Source of the DNA: an uncultured Myxococcales bacterium
Lineage (GTDB): Bacteria; Myxococcota_A; UBA9042
Assembly (NCBI GenBank): GCA_903924465.1
Contig: CAIYBN010000089.1
Span: 1-34,892, forward strand
Direction of reading: 5' to 3'
DNA length: 34,892 nt
Position 1 is the first letter of the stretch. Every line of letters begins with the position of its first letter. Below the pieces are notes generated by a model that ran no database searches, was not told the DNA's origin, and saw only the letters and a program-made list of their open reading frames with translations. Shown one piece after another: positions 7,692-18,000 of this stretch. A program made the translations under genes and the position numbers.

Positions 7692-10064
7692 TTACGGCGG
7701 CGGGAAGCAGCCGGGCACGTACAAGTGGTTGCAGAAGCCGGTCACGCAGCTGTCCACCGAGCACGGGTTCTTGTCATCGCACATCGCGTCGCTCTTGCAC
7801 GGCGTCGCGACGCAGCCGGGAATTGGCGCGTTGGAACAGCCGCCGGTCATCGCGAGGCACTGGTCAGACGTGCACGGGTTGCCGTCATCGCAGGTCACCG
7901 TCTTGTGGGCGCACTGGTTGTTGAGGCACAGATCGCCGGTGCACGCGTTGAAGTCGTTGCAATCCGCGGTGGTCTTGCAGAGCGTCGTACCGCAGCCCGG
8001 CATCAGGTAATGCTGGCACGTGTAGGTCGAGAGGTCGCACATGTCCTGCGTGCACGGGTCCGTGTCCGTGCACTCGGGGTCGGACTTGCAGAACTGCGCC
8101 GTGCAATTGGGCATTGGGATGTTCTGGCAGTTGCCGGATGGGTCGCAGAGGTCGGTCGTGCACGGGTTGTAGTCGTTGCACGTCGTCGGGTCGCATGGCT
8201 TGACGCAGCCGGGGATCGGCGTCGAGGTGCAGCCGCCAGTCGCTGCGTCGCAGCCGTCCTTGGTGCAGGGGTTGCCGTCGTCGCAGTACGCCGGGTTGCA
8301 GCAGTTCGGGATGCTGCCGTAGAGGCACACGCCGCTGGCCAGGTCGCATTTGGCAATCGTGCACACGTCGCCGCCGGCGCAATCCGAATCTGCCTTGCAC
8401 TTGTTGACGCAACCGGGGACTGGCATGAACTGGCACATGAAATCTGGACCGCAATAGTCCTGCGTGCACGCATCGCCATCGTTGCACGTGCTCGGCATGC
8501 TGGATGTCGGGTTGCAGCAGTAGGGCTGGCTCAGGTCGGCGCTGTGGTAGCACTGGCCGCTGCCGCTGGAGCTGATCGCGCACTTGTCGATGCTGCAGTA
8601 GTTGCCGTCGTCGCACTGCGCGTCCATTTTGCAGCCCGGATTGCCACAGCCGAAAATGGGCGTGTACACGCATTGGCCCGACGTCGGATCGCACGACGCC
8701 AACGTGCACGGATCCGGGCTGGCGCACGCCATACCGCTGTACGAACACTGGCCGCCGTAGCACATGTCCTGCGTGCAGGCGTTGCCGTCGTTGCAGTCGG
8801 CGCTGGATTTGCAGCCCGGCGTGCCGCAGCCCGGAATCACGGGATAGCTGCATTGGTAATCCATGCCGCAAGAATCGTACGTGCACGAATTCCCGTCGTA
8901 GCACGTGATCGCATTCATGGCCGGATCACAGCAGATGCCCTTTTGGCTCAAGTCGCCCGTGTGCGTGCACTGGCCCATGCCGCTCGCGGTGAGCTGGCAC
9001 TTGTCGATGGTGCATTTCAAGCCGTCGTTGCACGCGGCATCCGATGTGCAGCCGGTCGTGCCGCAGCCGGGAATCACCTGATAGACGCATTGGAAGTTCA
9101 TGCCGCAGTAGTCCGACGTGCACGAGTTGCCATCGTTGCAGCTCATCATTTGCGAGTTCGGATCGCAGCAGAAGCCGGCCTGGCTCAAATCGCCATAGTG
9201 GCTGCAGGTGCCGGCGCCGTTCGGACCGATCTGGCACTTGTCGATCGAGCACTTGTTGTAGTCGTCGCACTGCGCGTCGCTGGTGCAGCCGGTCTGACCG
9301 CAGCCGGTCACGCCGGCGTGCATGCAATTGCCCGACTTCGGGTCACAGTAATCCGCCGTGCACGGGTCGTTGTCGTTGCACTGCGAGTCGGTCTGGCAGC
9401 CCGTGCCGCAATTCGGAATCGTGGCGTGCATGCACGTCCCGGTTTCCGGGCTGCAGATGTCCGAGGTGCACGGGTTGTTGTCGTCGCACATGAAGTCGCC
9501 CTTGCAGGGGTTGCCGCAGCCGGGAATCGCCGTGGAAACACAGCCGCCGGTGCTGGGATCGCAGTTGTCGACGGTACAAGGATTGCCGTCGTCGCAGTTG
9601 ATGACCTTGCTCACGCACTGGCCCCCGGAACAGTAGCCGTCGCCCGCGCACAGGCCCGCGCCCGATCCGCAATACGAATAGTCGGGCGCGGTGTAGGCCA
9701 CGCATTGGTGGCTGGACAGGTCGCAGACGCCCTTGCTGCAGGGCGACGAAGGGCAATTGTTGTCCGAGGCACAGCCGATGGGTCCGGTATCCGGGAAGAT
9801 CATGCCATCGCCGGGAAACCAGATGTCGCCGGGAGACCACGTGTCGCCGGGAGACCACGTGTCGCCATCGGTGATCGCGTCGTCAGCCGTCGCATCGGCG
9901 AGCGTTGCATCATTGCCGCTACTGCCGACGTCCAGGGCCTCCGGGCCAGAAACGCCGACGTCCGAGCCGCAGCCGTTCAGAGCTGCTGCAAGGGCAACCA
10001 GTGCGACATAAGTCACGCTACACTGCGCAAATTTCCGTGCCATTTTGCTGCTCCACATTGCCAT
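7692..10064 (-). CDS. Large Cys-rich lipoprotein with CTDC-type repeats
   Basis: 790 aa. ATG at 10064 has AGGAGG 5 nt upstream; a GTG one codon earlier is also in frame. A lipoprotein signal ends ALNGC (residue 32). An acidic linker includes a short WSPGDT duplication. The rest, from about 97, is a tandem array of short Cys modules of the form C-DDGNPCT-D-CD--TG-C----IPGC. These resemble the Dictyostelium CTDC repeat found in many myxobacterial surface proteins. Within the array a larger unit of 78-79 residues marked by DLSQ and CC occurs three times (about residues 260-338, 339-417, 478-555). Dozens of Cys imply extensive disulfides outside the cytoplasm. There is no membrane sorting tail after the array. 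Function is unknown; surface adhesion or matrix is a guess. It is divergent from the kinase gene. Confidence 0.88.
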   Translation of the reverse strand: MAMWSSKMARKFAQCSVTYVALVALAAALNGCGSDVGVSGPEALDVGSSGNDATLADATADDAITDGDTWSPGDTWSPGDIWFPGDGMIFPDTGPIGCASDNNCPSSPCSKGVCDLSSHQCVAYTAPDYSYCGSGAGLCAGDGYCSGGQCVSKVINCDDGNPCTVDNCDPSTGGCVSTAIPGCGNPCKGDFMCDDNNPCTSDICSPETGTCMHATIPNCGTGCQTDSQCNDNDPCTADYCDPKSGNCMHAGVTGCGQTGCTSDAQCDDYNKCSIDKCQIGPNGAGTCSHYGDLSQAGFCCDPNSQMMSCNDGNSCTSDYCGMNFQCVYQVIPGCGTTGCTSDAACNDGLKCTIDKCQLTASGMGQCTHTGDLSQKGICCDPAMNAITCYDGNSCTYDSCGMDYQCSYPVIPGCGTPGCKSSADCNDGNACTQDMCYGGQCSYSGMACASPDPCTLASCDPTSGQCVYTPIFGCGNPGCKMDAQCDDGNYCSIDKCAISSSGSGQCYHSADLSQPYCCNPTSSMPSTCNDGDACTQDYCGPDFMCQFMPVPGCVNKCKADSDCAGGDVCTIAKCDLASGVCLYGSIPNCCNPAYCDDGNPCTKDGCDAATGGCTSTPIPGCVKPCDPTTCNDYNPCTTDLCDPSGNCQNIPMPNCTAQFCKSDPECTDTDPCTQDMCDLSTYTCQHYLMPGCGTTLCKTTADCNDFNACTGDLCLNNQCAHKTVTCDDGNPCTSDQCLAMTGGCSNAPIPGCVATPCKSDAMCDDKNPCSVDSCVTGFCNHLYVPGCFPPP
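8400..9287 (-). repeat. Coding super-repeats of ~79 codons (three units)
   Basis: Units at 9051-9287, 8814-9050 and 8400-8633 encode homologous blocks with a shared order: DKC, then G-GxC, DLSQ, CC, CNDGN-CT-D-CG and PGCG. The first two are contiguous. A ~60-residue insert of ordinary CTDC modules separates the third. This indicates duplication of a composite unit on top of the shorter repeat. Confidence 0.65.
9824..9867 (-). repeat. 18-bp tandem repeat in lipoprotein linker
   Basis: Two perfect adjacent copies of an 18-bp unit (plus strand TGTCGCCGGGAGACCACG at 9824 and 9842) are followed by the start of a third at 9860. A degenerate copy lies just before, at about 9806. They encode the WSPGDT hexapeptide repeat in the linker after the lipid anchor. 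Being a multiple of three, the unit can vary in copy number without breaking the frame. Confidence 0.7.
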
Positions 10065-10346
10065 CACACCCTCCTGCGCACCCGGCTGAGTTCAGGACCC
10101 AGCACAATACGTGGTGTGCACGAAGTGTGCCATGTCCCGAAGTCGAGTGCCAGCGCCGATCTGTGGTGGAAGAACCTGAAGCCGCGGCGGATTCACCGCC
10201 CCACGCGCCGCCGATTGTTCCAGCATACGGTATCGGATGTGTAGCAAATTCACACAGTGATGGATTTTCCAACATAGCTGGAGCCCGCAGCCACTCTTTC
10301 CCAACGCCCGGCTCCCGTGTCAAACTTGCCGCGCGGAGGAAGCCCG

Positions 10347-12473
10347 ATGCCCCAGCCGACGTTGCGACCCGGTCACCAGCTCAACCACGCCTTGAAGATC
10401 GAACGCGTGCTCGGCCAAGGCGGTATGGGCACGGTCTATTTGGCCCACGATGAGTTGCTGGATCGACGCGTCGCGGTGAAGGTGCTCGACCACGTGGCGG
10501 ACGCGGAGACGGCGGCGCTGAAGACACTGCTGGAAGGTCGCGCGGCGGCGCGCGTGGTGCATCCGCATGTGGTGGCGGTGCACGGAATCGGTGACATTTC
10601 CGGGGTACCTTTCATCGAAATGGAGTACGTCGAAGGCGGTTCGCTGCGCCAGCAACTGCGCGGTGATCCGCCGGGTCGCGGGCTGGTGGGCACGTGGCTG
10701 GCGCAACTGGCATCGGCGCTGACGACCGCGCACGAGGCTGGCGTCGTGCACTGCGACGTCAAGCCGGAAAACGTGATGCTGAAGAACCGCGGGCATGTGG
10801 CGAAGCTGGCGGATTTTGGCCTCGCACGATCGCAGACCGACGGGCGCGCGCACGAGCCGCTGAGTCACGGCACGATGGCCTATTTGGCTCCGGAATTGCT
10901 GGAAGGACCGCCAACGGCGGCATCGGATCAGTTCGCGCTGGCGGTGATGGCGGTGGAATTGCTGGCTGGCAAGCGACCGACGCGTGCGAGGCCGGAAGAC
11001 ATGCCGGAATTGCCCAAGGAACTGAATGTTCCGGAAAAAGCCCGGGAAGCGTTGATGCGGGCGCTTTCCGCCCAGCCAACGCAGCGATTCTCGTCGACCG
11101 CCGTCTTTGTCGACGTGCTGCTGCGCGCGCTGGGACTGGCCAACCTGCGCGGCCCGTTGGTCGGGATGCCGGATGTCGACCCCGGCGATACGTCCAAGAC
11201 GAGTTCAGAGCTGCCGGTGCCGATGCTCAGCATCGCGCTGCACCCGCTGGGCGTTGCCGATCAGGTGCTTGCGGTGCTGGCCGTGATGCCATCGGGCTAT
11301 CCGGGCGCGCTGCGCGAAGCACTCGGCACAGTGGCGCCGCCCGAAGTGCTGGCCGAACTGAAGCGCGCCGGCCAGATTGACGGTGTCGCCGATGAGTGGC
11401 GCTGGGCGTCGCCGCAGCCACGCGAATCGGCACTGCGCCGGCTGACACCGCGGCAACGTCGGCAAGTTTGTGCGCGGGTTGCCCTCGCCGTGGAAACGTG
11501 CGGACAGAAACGCGAATCGACGCGCGAGGATGCGACGCGGCTGTACCTGGCGGCGCGGCGGCTCCGCGATGCGGCGCGGCTCGCTCAGGAAAGTGCCGCG
11601 ACGGCGAAAACAGCGCTGACGCGGGACCACCACCTGGCACGTGCGGTGGCGCTTCTGACCTCGCAAACCGAGCCCGCGCCGTGGCTTGCGGCGCTGAACG
11701 TGCGGATCGACTGGCTGCTGGCGTGTGGCTGGCTGGCGGCGGCGCGCGGACCTTTGGCGGAGGCGCAAGGCGTCATGGCGGATTCAGGCCTGGCGAGTAC
11801 CGATCCGCTTCGGCTGCGGTTGAACGTGGCGGCGGCGCGGTTGCGGGCGGCGACGGGGGATCCCCAAGGTGCGGCGCACGGCTTGGCGCGGATCATGGGT
11901 CATCTGTCAGAGAAGACGCGGCTGGCCGTTCGCCTGGAGCTGCTGACGGCCTACGGGGCGGCGCTGACCGCGGCGGGACAAGCGGAGCCAGCGTGGACGC
12001 TCCTCGCCCCGCACGTGGGTCACGCGTACGCGCCGACGCCCGACGAGGCGACGGCTGCGCTCGCAGAGTTGCGCCTGGCCGCTGCCGACGCGCGGTTGCG
12101 CCTGAACCACACCGACCACGCGGCGCTGCTGGCGGGACAGGCGCTCGCCAGTGCGGAGGAACTTGGCGATACGCTGTTGGCAGCGCGCTGCCTCCTGCTG
12201 CTGGCTGACGTGGCGCGAGCGATGGCCCAGCGGGAACGGCAAGGCCAGTGGCTGGCGCGCGCCGCCAAGCTGCTGCAAGCGCTGGGGCCGACCGAGCTGA
12301 CCGGCGTGTGGCATCTGCGGCAAGCGGAACTGTTGTTGGAGAATCAGCAGCCCTGGGTGGCGCTTGGCCATGTCGAACGCGCGGCGGCGTGCTTTGCTGT
12401 CCTGGGCTTGACGCGTCATGATGCGGCCGTCGCGGCACTCCGGGCGGCGATTGGACTGCCACCTACAGGATGA
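10347..12473 (+). CDS. Hanks-type Ser/Thr protein kinase, non-RD, with helical C-terminal half
   Basis: 708 aa. ATG 10347 is chosen because GGAGG lies 7 nt upstream (10335-10339); an in-frame GTG at 10317 lacks this. The kinase domain covers about 14-285: glycine loop LGQGGMGTVY (22-31), VAVK Lys45, alpha-C Glu64, catalytic loop VVHCDVKPEN (Asp137, Asn142), DFG 156-158 and APE 181-183. Arg of the usual HRD is Cys136, making it a non-RD kinase that may not need activation-loop phosphorylation. Residues about 300-708 are Ala/Leu/Arg-rich helices resembling TPR or signal-transduction ATPase-type scaffolds. There is no transmembrane helix, so it is cytosolic. The stop overlaps the start of the permease gene (ATGA), implying co-translation and perhaps a shared pathway. 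Substrate unknown. Confidence 0.92.
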   Translation: MPQPTLRPGHQLNHALKIERVLGQGGMGTVYLAHDELLDRRVAVKVLDHVADAETAALKTLLEGRAAARVVHPHVVAVHGIGDISGVPFIEMEYVEGGSLRQQLRGDPPGRGLVGTWLAQLASALTTAHEAGVVHCDVKPENVMLKNRGHVAKLADFGLARSQTDGRAHEPLSHGTMAYLAPELLEGPPTAASDQFALAVMAVELLAGKRPTRARPEDMPELPKELNVPEKAREALMRALSAQPTQRFSSTAVFVDVLLRALGLANLRGPLVGMPDVDPGDTSKTSSELPVPMLSIALHPLGVADQVLAVLAVMPSGYPGALREALGTVAPPEVLAELKRAGQIDGVADEWRWASPQPRESALRRLTPRQRRQVCARVALAVETCGQKRESTREDATRLYLAARRLRDAARLAQESAATAKTALTRDHHLARAVALLTSQTEPAPWLAALNVRIDWLLACGWLAAARGPLAEAQGVMADSGLASTDPLRLRLNVAAARLRAATGDPQGAAHGLARIMGHLSEKTRLAVRLELLTAYGAALTAAGQAEPAWTLLAPHVGHAYAPTPDEATAALAELRLAAADARLRLNHTDHAALLAGQALASAEELGDTLLAARCLLLLADVARAMAQRERQGQWLARAAKLLQALGPTELTGVWHLRQAELLLENQQPWVALGHVERAAACFAVLGLTRHDAAVAALRAAIGLPPTG

Positions 12474-13882
12474 CTGACACACCACCACCCCGCAGCGGCT
12501 TGCGCGCCGGAGCGCTCGACCTCGGCCTCGTCGCGGTGATCGGCGTGGCATCCGCGGCACCCGGCTACAGCCTTGCCGCCGCGTTGGGCCTCATCACCGC
12601 CGCCAGCGGCGTCAAGATGCCCGCGATGCTGCTCCTCGCATTCGTGCCCATGGCCTGCATCGCCATCGCCTTCGACCAGTTCAACCGCATCGACCCCGAC
12701 TGCGGCACCTGCTTCAGTTGGGTCACGCGCACCTGTGGACCCAGTTGGGGCTGGATGACCGGCTGGGCCGTGATCGCCGCCGACATCGTGGTCATGACCA
12801 GCCTGGCACAAATTTCCGCGCAGTATTCCCTGGGTCTGGTCGGCACAACACCGATCGCGCATCCGCACATCGCGCTCGCGCTCGGCGTCGTGTGGATCGC
12901 CGCGATGACCTGGGTCTGCTACCGCGGCATCACGTTCTCGGCGCGCTTGCAGACCTTTCTGCTGCTGTTTGAGATCGGCGTGCTGCTGGCCCTTGCCGGG
13001 GTGATGCTGCACGCGGTCTACGCGGAGGCACGGCCGCAAGGGTTGCCGGCCAGCCGCACGATGTTCTGGCCCGGTGGCCTGCCGCTGCACGCCTGGATGG
13101 ACGCGATGGGCGTCGCTATTTTCATCTATTGGGGCTGGGACACCGCCGTCAACGTCAATGCGGAGAGCAGTCAGCCACGCCGGACGCCGGGACGCGCGGC
13201 GATCCTCTCGACCCTCGCGCTCGTGGCGGTTTTTGTGCTGCTCGGCACCGCAGCACTGTGCTGGGCCGGCCCGCACTTTCTCGTGACCCATCAGGACGAT
13301 GTCCTCGCAGCTCTGGGCCTGGAAGCGTTCGGTGCGCCGTGGAACAAGCTGCTGCATGTCGTCGTGCTGACGTCGGCCATCGCGGCGACGCAGACCACCA
13401 TTTTGCCGACGGCCCGGACGGTGCTGTCCATGGCGGAGAAAGGCGCGTTGCCGCAGCATTTCCAGTCGATTCACCCGGTCCACCGGATTCCGACCCGCGC
13501 GACGTTGTGGATGGGCGTGGCGTCCGCGCTGTGGTACCTGTTGCTGTCACAGACCACGACAGCCATCGTCGCCGAATCGCTGCAAGCGCTGAACCTGCTC
13601 GTGGCGTTCTATTACGGCCTGAGCGGCCTGGCGTGCGCTTGGCACTTCCACCGGCAATTCCGCGGCGTCCGCGGCTTTCTCCTGCAAGTTGCCGCGCCGT
13701 TTGCCGGAGGCGTTGCACTGCTGTGGGTCATGGTCTATCTGATGGTCTGGCCGTCCGCGGAATCCGCGCAGCCGAATCCGTGGCCGCTGCTGATGGCGAC
13801 GGGGATGATGGCCATCGGCTTCGTGCTGATGCTCTGGCAACGCTGGCGTGGCACTCGGGCTGGCACCTTCTGGACCACCTGA
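12470..13882 (+). CDS. APC-superfamily amino acid permease
   Basis: 470 aa, about 12 hydrophobic helices. The N-terminal helix contains LVAVIGVASAAPGYSLAAAL, matching the unwound TM1 substrate-binding motif of APC transporters. TM6-like GVAIFIYWGWDTAVNVNAE resembles the WxGxE/D-region seen in bacterial amino acid permeases. A conserved cytoplasmic stretch, LPTARTVLSMAEKGALPQHF, sits before TM9 as in the family (R.L.A.A.DG.LP..F). It likely imports amino acids or related amines by proton symport through the inner membrane; the substrate cannot be told from sequence. The start ATG overlaps the kinase TGA, so expression is coupled to the kinase and the transporter could be its target. It converges with the small repeat gene on the other strand. 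Confidence 0.9.
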   Translation: MTDTPPPRSGLRAGALDLGLVAVIGVASAAPGYSLAAALGLITAASGVKMPAMLLLAFVPMACIAIAFDQFNRIDPDCGTCFSWVTRTCGPSWGWMTGWAVIAADIVVMTSLAQISAQYSLGLVGTTPIAHPHIALALGVVWIAAMTWVCYRGITFSARLQTFLLLFEIGVLLALAGVMLHAVYAEARPQGLPASRTMFWPGGLPLHAWMDAMGVAIFIYWGWDTAVNVNAESSQPRRTPGRAAILSTLALVAVFVLLGTAALCWAGPHFLVTHQDDVLAALGLEAFGAPWNKLLHVVVLTSAIAATQTTILPTARTVLSMAEKGALPQHFQSIHPVHRIPTRATLWMGVASALWYLLLSQTTTAIVAESLQALNLLVAFYYGLSGLACAWHFHRQFRGVRGFLLQVAAPFAGGVALLWVMVYLMVWPSAESAQPNPWPLLMATGMMAIGFVLMLWQRWRGTRAGTFWTT

Positions 13883-13909
13883 CAGCCCGAGGCCACGCTC
13901 GCTCGACAT

Positions 13910-14257
13910 TCAACGCGCGCGATCGACCCGCGCCTTGGCGCGACCTTCGGCACGATCGTCGCGCGCACGGGCACGTCCTTCCTGACGATCCTCGCGCGCC
14001 CGCGCACGTCCCTCCGCACGATCCGCGCGCGCCTCACCCGGATGGCCAGCCGCGCGATCCTCACGCGCCTTGGCGCGGCCTTCCGCCCGGTCTGCCCGCC
14101 CCTCTGCCCGCCCTTCGCGCCGGTCCGCGCGCGCTTCCGCACGACCCGCGCGGCGATCCGCACGTGCTTCGGGCGGACCTGCGAATGCCGCGGTCGCCAT
14201 CGCGCTGCCCAGCAGCACGGTCGCCAAGGACATCAGAATCTTCTTGTGCATCTTCAT
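13910..14257 (-). CDS. Small secreted protein with Arg/Ala/Asp/Glu/Gly-rich repeats
   Basis: 115 aa. ATG 14257 (MKMHKKILMS) is chosen because GGAG lies 6 nt upstream; a further upstream start in the same frame lacks one. A Sec signal peptide (about 1-25, ending AAFAG) is followed by about 85 residues made only of repeats such as RADRREGRAE, RADRAEGRAK and REDRAAGH. The charge pattern alternates Arg with Asp/Glu about every three to four residues, as in a single long charged helix or coiled coil. There are no Cys residues. Similar short Arg-Asp-Glu-Gly repeat proteins occur in other proteobacteria without known function. Nucleic acid or polyanion binding in the periplasm is a guess. The gene ends 27 bp from the permease stop and has its own upstream region. 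Confidence 0.75.
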   Translation of the reverse strand: MKMHKKILMSLATVLLGSAMATAAFAGPPEARADRRAGRAEARADRREGRAEGRADRAEGRAKAREDRAAGHPGEARADRAEGRARAREDRQEGRARARDDRAEGRAKARVDRAR

Positions 14258-15092
14258 GTCTTTCTCCAGCAAGTGGACGTTGTGTCCGGTTCATGGAACG
14301 CGGCAAGGATGACGTTATTCACGGCGTGACGCCACAGGCTTTTGCGTAGGCGTTGAAGGCGGCGCCGTACACCTGCGCCCGGCTCGGTCAGTTCCGAATC
14401 CCGGCGCCCCAGCACAAGCCCCTCGCACGGCCTCCCGAACCGCTCCAGTTGCCCATCCAACGACCTTGTAGTGCTTCCCCAACATCTCAAGCTACCCGTC
14501 CAAGGTGCCCGTCCCGCCATCCCAACCCGTCCGGGCTGCGCTGCAAGCGGTCTGTCCTGCATCCTCAACGCCCCGGGGACACGGTGCAGGGCGGTGCTAC
14601 TGCCGCCTCACAGCGCAACGGCGGCTTTCATCTTGACCGCCCTGTGACCCTGCCGGTTCGCGCCGTCAAGCAACCGATTTTCCTGATTTCCGCGCCTATC
14701 GTTGACCCACGCAGCTTGCCACAAGTCCGCCCAGCCGCTGCCACGTTCACTGCACTCTCGCCATACGACCTCGCATCCGGATATCGGTTCGCCCTCAGTC
14801 GACCGGGTTCAAGCCCGGCACCGTGTGCGCGCCGAGCGCTGTGGATGATTGCGCCAGTACCTGACCTCGACGCCCTGGATGACGGCGCCGGAATGCGGTT
14901 GGATGGTTGGGACTTGGTGATTTCCTCGGGCGTCAACGATCGTGCCGCGCGGTTCGCCCGGGTGCCATGTGCCCACGTCTGCAATGGCATAGGCACGTCG
15001 AGCGCTTCACGACCTGCGTGTCGGACAATACCGATTTCTGCCACGCAGACGCGGGGCCAAGCTCCCAGGTTCAGCGTCAGGCACCCAAGTCG
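14258..15092. other. 835-bp region without a supported gene
   Basis: This lies between the start of the small repeat protein gene and the stop of the large modular lipoprotein gene, both on the minus strand. It should contain the promoter of the small gene, but I see no convincing -10/-35 pair. ORFs of 100-270 codons here have the composition of out-of-frame GC-rich DNA and lack ribosome binding sites or recognisable motifs. A T-arm-like string near 14804-14819 does not extend into a tRNA. Confidence 0.5.
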
Positions 15093-18000
15093 CTACGGCA
15101 CCGGCGCGGCGACGGGACAGGTGCCCCACACCAACGTGCTGATGTTGAAACCAGCCGTGCTCGAAGTCGTGTAGTTCGCGTAGAGGGTCGCCGATGAAAA
15201 GCCGCCAGACAGCGTGATGAAATTGCCGATTTGTTGCATCACATTCGGCACAGATTGCAGCGACTTTCCTTGACCATCGAACAGCTCAACCCAGGGATCA
15301 GGAGTCGCCGAGGTAATCCCCGGCAGGAAGAGGAGCTTGGTCACGGGCGTTGCAAAGGCCAGCGTCAAGGTTTCTGTACCGTCCAGCTCGTCGTCCGCCG
15401 AACCGCCCACGATGCCCACGCCGTTCAACGGCAGGAAGTACAGATCCGCACTGCCGCTCAGCGTCATGTTGCCAAAAGCCTGGGTCGGTTCCGTAACCGC
15501 GCACTGGGCCAGACCCTGCGAACACGTGCCAAATTTCGTCAGATCAGCAACCTGCAGCTGTTCGGTCCAAGCCGTCACATGGCTCAGCGCGAGGCCGGAG
15601 CTGGGTCCCATCGCCATGACGGAAATCGACGTGCTGGTGATCGGTTCCGGGAAAATCCAGCGGTGCGTGACCAACTCCGGGTTGCCGAGCGACGGCGTCG
15701 ACGTCCAAATCGGGTTGGCTGGCTGGCCGCTGACGCCGGTGTGCTGCAGCATGGTGTAGGCTTGTGCGGCGTTCTGGCCGGACGGCGCGCGGAACGTCAT
15801 CTCCACTTGGCTGACCGGCTTGTCGTAGGCGATGAAAAGCTTCTCGTTGCCTTCGATGAGCGTGTTGTCGGTCCCGCCGACGACGCCGACGCCGAAGCCG
15901 CCGGTGACCGTCACGTTGGCGCTGCCGCTGACCGTGATGCCAACCTCGTAGACGGATGGAACGGACACGATGTCGGTGAGGAAGCTCGCTGTGAGGATGC
16001 CGCATTCCTGAACTGGCGCGCAGGTCGTGCCGTCGCCCGTGTAGCCACCCTTGCACGTGCAGGTGAAGCTGCCGACGGTGTTCGTGCAGTCCGCGGCCAG
16101 CGCGCAGCCCGCCGAGCCCGCGGCGCACTCGTTGATGTCCTTGCAGGCGTTGCCGTCGCTGCTGAAGCCAGTCGGACAGCTCGTGGCCGGACATTCGCCG
16201 GTGAGAATGGTGCCGACGCGGATGCCGCCAGTGTTGTCCACGGACGTGTTGGCGTGCAGCACTGCGCTGGTGAACGGCGCGGGACTCTGGATGAACTTGC
16301 CGATCGCGTTGGGAAGCCCCAGCGTGGTGCCTTGCGCCTTCAGGATCGAGGCGCCAGTCACGTCGAATAGCTCCGCCCACGGATCGGGCGTGTACATCGA
16401 CGCGCTGACGGCGAACATCACCTTGGTCACCGGGGACGCAAACGCCAGATTCAACAGCTCCTGACCGTCAATCAGTGCATCCGCCGTGCCGCCGACGATG
16501 CCAACGCCGTTGCTGGGCAGGAAATAGAGTTGGCCGCTGCCCGACAGCGTCAACGCGCCAAAAATATGCGAAATCTCGGTCATCGCGCACGCCGGGGTCC
16601 CCGTGGTGCAGGTGCCAATGGATTGCAGGTCTGCCACCTCGAGCGCTTCATGCCAGAGCGTCACCTGCGTCACGCTCAGCCCCGTCGGGACACCCATCGA
16701 AGAGACCTGCAACGCGAGCGAGGCGACGGGCTTCGGGTAGATCCAGTGGAAAGTCACCCAAGCGCCGTTGCCAGGACCGGTGGCCTGCTGGCCTGAAACC
16801 GCGCCGACCGGTGCCCCAGTGACGTCCGTGGCAGCGGGCATGAAGTAGGTCTGCATCACGGTGCCCTTGCTGGCGTGCACGGTGACTTCCACTTGGCTGA
16901 CCGGCTTGCTGAACGTCAACTTGAGTACCTCGCCGGAGTCGATCGCGTCGTCGCTGGTGCCGCCCACCACGCCCAGACCATGTGCGAACGTGCTGATGAC
17001 TGCAGCTGCGGCGAGCGAGCCGCCCGTGGCCGTGAGGCTGCCCTTGGTGATGGCAGTGGTCGCGGTCACGTCCTCCAGGAACACCACCGTTTCGACACCG
17101 CATTCAATCACCTTTTTGCACGTGGTGCCGTCGCCCGCAAAGCCGTCGTTGCACGCGCATTGCGCCTGAACGCTCGCGCCCGGCGTGCAGGTCGCGTTGC
17201 TGTCGCAGCCGGAGAACTCCGTCGTGCACGGGTCAAAGCTGTTGAGCGTCGTGGTCGCGAAGCCGGCAGGTCCGGTGAAAGTTCCGTCAAACGCCGTCGC
17301 GGTGCAGCCAATAAGGTCGCCCGCCTTGACCGGCCAGTTGGCCGCCCATGCCCCAGAAGTGTGGTTTGCCAAATCCAGCGTGCTGCCCGTGGGTGCGCCG
17401 GCGAGCGGGACGCCGTTGACCGTCCAGACAAATGTGTAGCTGAGTTCCTGGTTGTCGCCATCCGTCGCAGTGGCGGCGCACTGAAGCTGCGCAGCGACGT
17501 CAGGCTGATCCGGCGTGATCGCGACCACCGGTGCCGTCGGTGCCGAGGGCGCAATCGTCACAGTCGCATCCAGCACCACTTGCCAACCCGGCACGGCAGA
17601 CGCGGTGATCGTCGCCACGACTTTGACCTTGTCTCCGCCAACGTAGAGCGCCGCCGGTAGCGTGCTTCCCGTCGTCTGCACGGGCGAACCGTTGATGGAC
17701 CAAGCGAAATCAATGGACACTTCGCCCAGCGGCAGCACACCGGTCGCGCCCAAATCGACCGTAGCGACCAAGTCCTGATCGCTCTTCGGCGCGCTGGGCG
17801 TCAGCGTCAACACCGGCAGCGCAACCTCGGTCGCGATCAGCGTCACGTTTGCCGTCGCCGACCCACCCGTCTCATCCTTCACCTCCACGGTCACGGTATG
17901 CTCACCCGGCGGCAGCGTCGCGGTTGCAGTCCAACCACCGCTCGTATCCGGTCCTGCGAGCGTCCAAACTGCCGATGGCGCAGGCGCATCAGTCACCGTC

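Noticed and set aside
7725..10244. 839-codon ORF antisense to the CTDC-repeat lipoprotein
   Set aside because: It mirrors a GC-rich Cys/Asp/Gly coding array, has Ala/Val/Arg low-complexity content and no ribosome binding site or signal; a shadow frame.
14804..14830. tRNA-like T-arm string (GGTTCAAGCCC)
   Set aside because: The stem does not pair in tRNA register and no acceptor, D or anticodon arms can be built around it.
14353..15174. 273-codon plus-strand ORF in the 14.3-15.1 kb gap
   Set aside because: Arg/Pro-rich random-like composition, no ribosome binding site, and it runs into the antisense of the lipoprotein C-terminus.
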